Below, piece after piece: positions 44,491 to 45,740 of a stretch of DNA of 45,740 nt; within the stretch, counting starts at the first letter, position 1; each line of letters starts with the position of its first letter. The notes below the pieces were generated by a model. The model was not told the DNA's origin. It saw only the letters and a list, made by a program, of their open reading frames with translations, and did no database searches. Origin of the DNA: Pelomyxa schiedti (Eukaryota > Evosea > Pelobiontida > Pelomyxidae). The position numbers and the translations under genes were made by a program. The DNA lies in assembly GCA_020536535.1 (NCBI GenBank), contig JAHLWZ010000920.1, positions 1,826 through 47,565 on the forward strand. Reading direction: 5' to 3'.

Positions 44491-45386
44491 TCACAGCTTT
44501 TGCTCCTCAACAGCTGTCAGGGGCACACTAGACGGCCTGTCATCATCCCAGAAGAGCACAATAGATACTCTAGCATTTCCCAAATCACACCAAAATAGGA
44601 ACTCCACACCAGCCAGACTAATAAACATAAACCACTCGCCAACAGCCGCTATCATTTTGAATAGAGGTGCATCTGCAAGTCCCACCTTTCCGCAAATGAT
44701 GAAGACAGAAACTGCAGTTAGACAGCAAGTATTAGAGGTATGGTAAATTTAAATTTGTACAGCGTATCCAGGGAGAAAGAAAAAGGGTAGGATCCGTACC
44801 AACAAGGAGTCCTATAACAGAGCAACACAGTGACGTTGTGAGTACAACAAACTCCACAGTAGACTTATGTGTGCACTTTGCCAGAACACAAGCAAGGAAG
44901 TTGTAACAAATAAGCCCCACAAAAGTAACCCCGGCTGCTGTAAACTATGAAACACCCGTTAGAATAGGGGGAACAAAAAAAAAACCCTTCCAATACATGA
45001 ATGTGTGGCATGTCTCTCGACTGAAAGGAAGCCACCACCGCGGTTCCAGCCGCAATAGTCACACCCACAATGAGGGAAGCCAAGTTCGCCCACCTGTACT
45101 TCCGGCTCCGATGACCACTCCCAGTAGCCATCCCCACCCCAATCCCAATCCCAGTCGCGGTCCCACAATGAGCAGCCGCACCCATCCCCCCCAAGGCCAT
45201 GTACCTCAGCACCACAGACGCGAGGAACAACAGGGCCACGAGCCAGAACCCCGCGGTGAACACGCAGCGCTCGGGCACCGACACGCCCGTCCCGGATATC
45301 GAGGGGAACGGCGACGCTAGGTGGCGGTACGCCGTGGCCAGTGCATACGTGGTAGCGAGCGTGGAGCTGGCAACAGCGACCGTCAC
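44491..45386 (-). CDS. DRAM/Frag1-like multi-pass membrane protein
   Basis: The main exon reads LASPFPSISGTGVSVPERC, equivalent to the DRAM family 'P-ISdtGt-pPE' motif, followed by helices (VFTAGFWLVALLFLASVV), RWANLASLIVGVTIAAG with VASFQ (the family's 'aNFQ'), then AAGVTFVGLICYNFLACVL, a helix SLCCSVIGLLVG, and EWFMFISLAGVEFLFW near the end (EEQKL). Five to six helices are expected. DRAM proteins sit in lysosomal membranes and modulate autophagy in animals; here this is inferred. The open frame begins with GTG, so the true start lies in an upstream exon, probably joined by an intron ending AATAAACAG at 45387. The 5' exon was not found. Confidence 0.65.
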
Positions 45387-45473
45387 TGTTTATTAGTTGT
45401 GTGTGTTCAAACAAGTGATGAAGGAAAGTACTCAGAGGAAAGAATCTTGCTTCGATGTTTCCCAGCCTCACCA

Positions 45474-45740
45474 TCACCAACAACCTGCCTCGTCAACAGT
45501 TTGGGGCACTGCTTGTGACGTTTCCTGAGTCATGGTTCCCAGCCCTTCACGGAAAACACACGAAAGAACAGTTGGTTTGAAGTTAAAAGAACTAAAAGTG
45601 CACAAACCACACAGTTCCGCCTTGCAGGGGTTCCAGTTGTACTTCCTCGTGCGAGCAACGAAGGTGTCCCATTCCACCCTGGGCTCAAGTGCCCTGGGCA
45701 ACTGGCTGATGTGTGGGACACCATGTATCTGGCACCAAAT
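45474..45740 (-). CDS. Truncated unidentified gene at the window edge
   Basis: An open minus-strand frame enters from the window's right end and stops at 45474. It contains ICQIHGVPHISQLPRALEP, EWDTFVARTRKYNWNP and CKAELCGLC. The part nearest the edge has strong third-position G/C bias, like other terminal exons here; the part below ~45600 is less convincing and may be intronic. No family recognised. Confidence 0.4.
   Translation of the reverse strand: MWCQIHGVPHISQLPRALEPRVEWDTFVARTRKYNWNPCKAELCGLCTFSSFNFKPTVLSCVFREGLGTMTQETSQAVPQTVDEAGCW

Noticed and set aside
1-45740. CRISPR arrays, prophage, insertion sequences, rRNA
   Set aside because: No spaced direct repeats, transposase, integrase, reverse transcriptase or rRNA-like segments were recognised on reading both strands; a covariance-model search would be needed to exclude small RNAs.

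Overview
This is a stretch of an intron-rich eukaryotic nuclear genome, most likely from a free-living amoeboid protist. The evidence is about 20 tightly packed protein genes on both strands, interrupted by many tiny GT-AG introns (mostly about 35-60 nt), with short intergenic gaps and long homopolymeric Gln/Ser/Asn/Gly tracts. The gene set is typical of Amoebozoa: a hybrid histidine kinase, a RhoGEF, a MORN-VPS9 protein, an R2R3 Myb, TRAF-type zinc fingers and a MATH domain. An archamoeba (Pelomyxa/Mastigamoeba-like) is my best guess, but it is an inference, not a demonstration. Nothing bacterial, no CRISPR array and no convincing mobile element was seen.

Layout. 1-5.7 kb: the end of a minus-strand gene, a long unidentified Gly-rich ORF (+), and a Cdc15/MAP3K-like kinase with a C-terminal beta-propeller (-). 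5.7-9 kb: a GNB1L/Asa1-like WD40 protein (+) and a UBZ-plus-RING (ZNRF-like) E3 (-). 9-14.4 kb: a membrane PAS-hybrid histidine kinase (-) and a CASTOR/GATSL-like ACT-domain amino-acid sensor (+). 14.7-19.2 kb: an APC5-like subunit and an unidentified single-pass membrane protein. 19.4-24.6 kb: a putative regulator with a Cys/CTSS domain (+) and a DHA2-type MFS transporter (-). 24.9-27.9 kb: a Golgi-type DXD glycosyltransferase (+) and a BtpA-family TIM-barrel protein (-). 27.9-31.2 kb: a chimeric MATH-HUBL-RING-zfTRAF protein (+). 31.5-37.2 kb: an acid-lipase-like hydrolase, an R2R3 Myb and an IQ-DH-C1 RhoGEF (all +). 37.6-44.4 kb: a paralogue of the CTSS-domain protein and a propeller-MORN-VPS9 (alsin-like) Rab GEF (+). 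44.5-45.7 kb: a DRAM/Frag1-like membrane protein and a truncated gene (-).

The most striking item is the gene at about 27946-31188. Its spliced reading frame joins a USP7-type MATH domain directly to the USP7/UBP12 C-terminal ubiquitin-like (HUBL) region with the protease domain missing. It then reads through a 50-nt intron into a RING, TRAF-type zinc fingers and a coiled coil. The result has the parts of a TRAF protein in permuted order (MATH first) with a deubiquitinase scaffold in the middle. I summed the first ten exons to 1572 nt, exactly 524 codons, and the fusion intron keeps the frame.

Several genes touch related biology: ubiquitin (UBZ-RING protein, APC5, the chimera), TORC1/lysosome (CASTOR-like, DRAM-like, acid lipase) and small-GTPase control (DH-C1, VPS9). 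I see no operon-like organisation, so this may be coincidence. Start codons and some exon edges are approximate and were deduced by hand.
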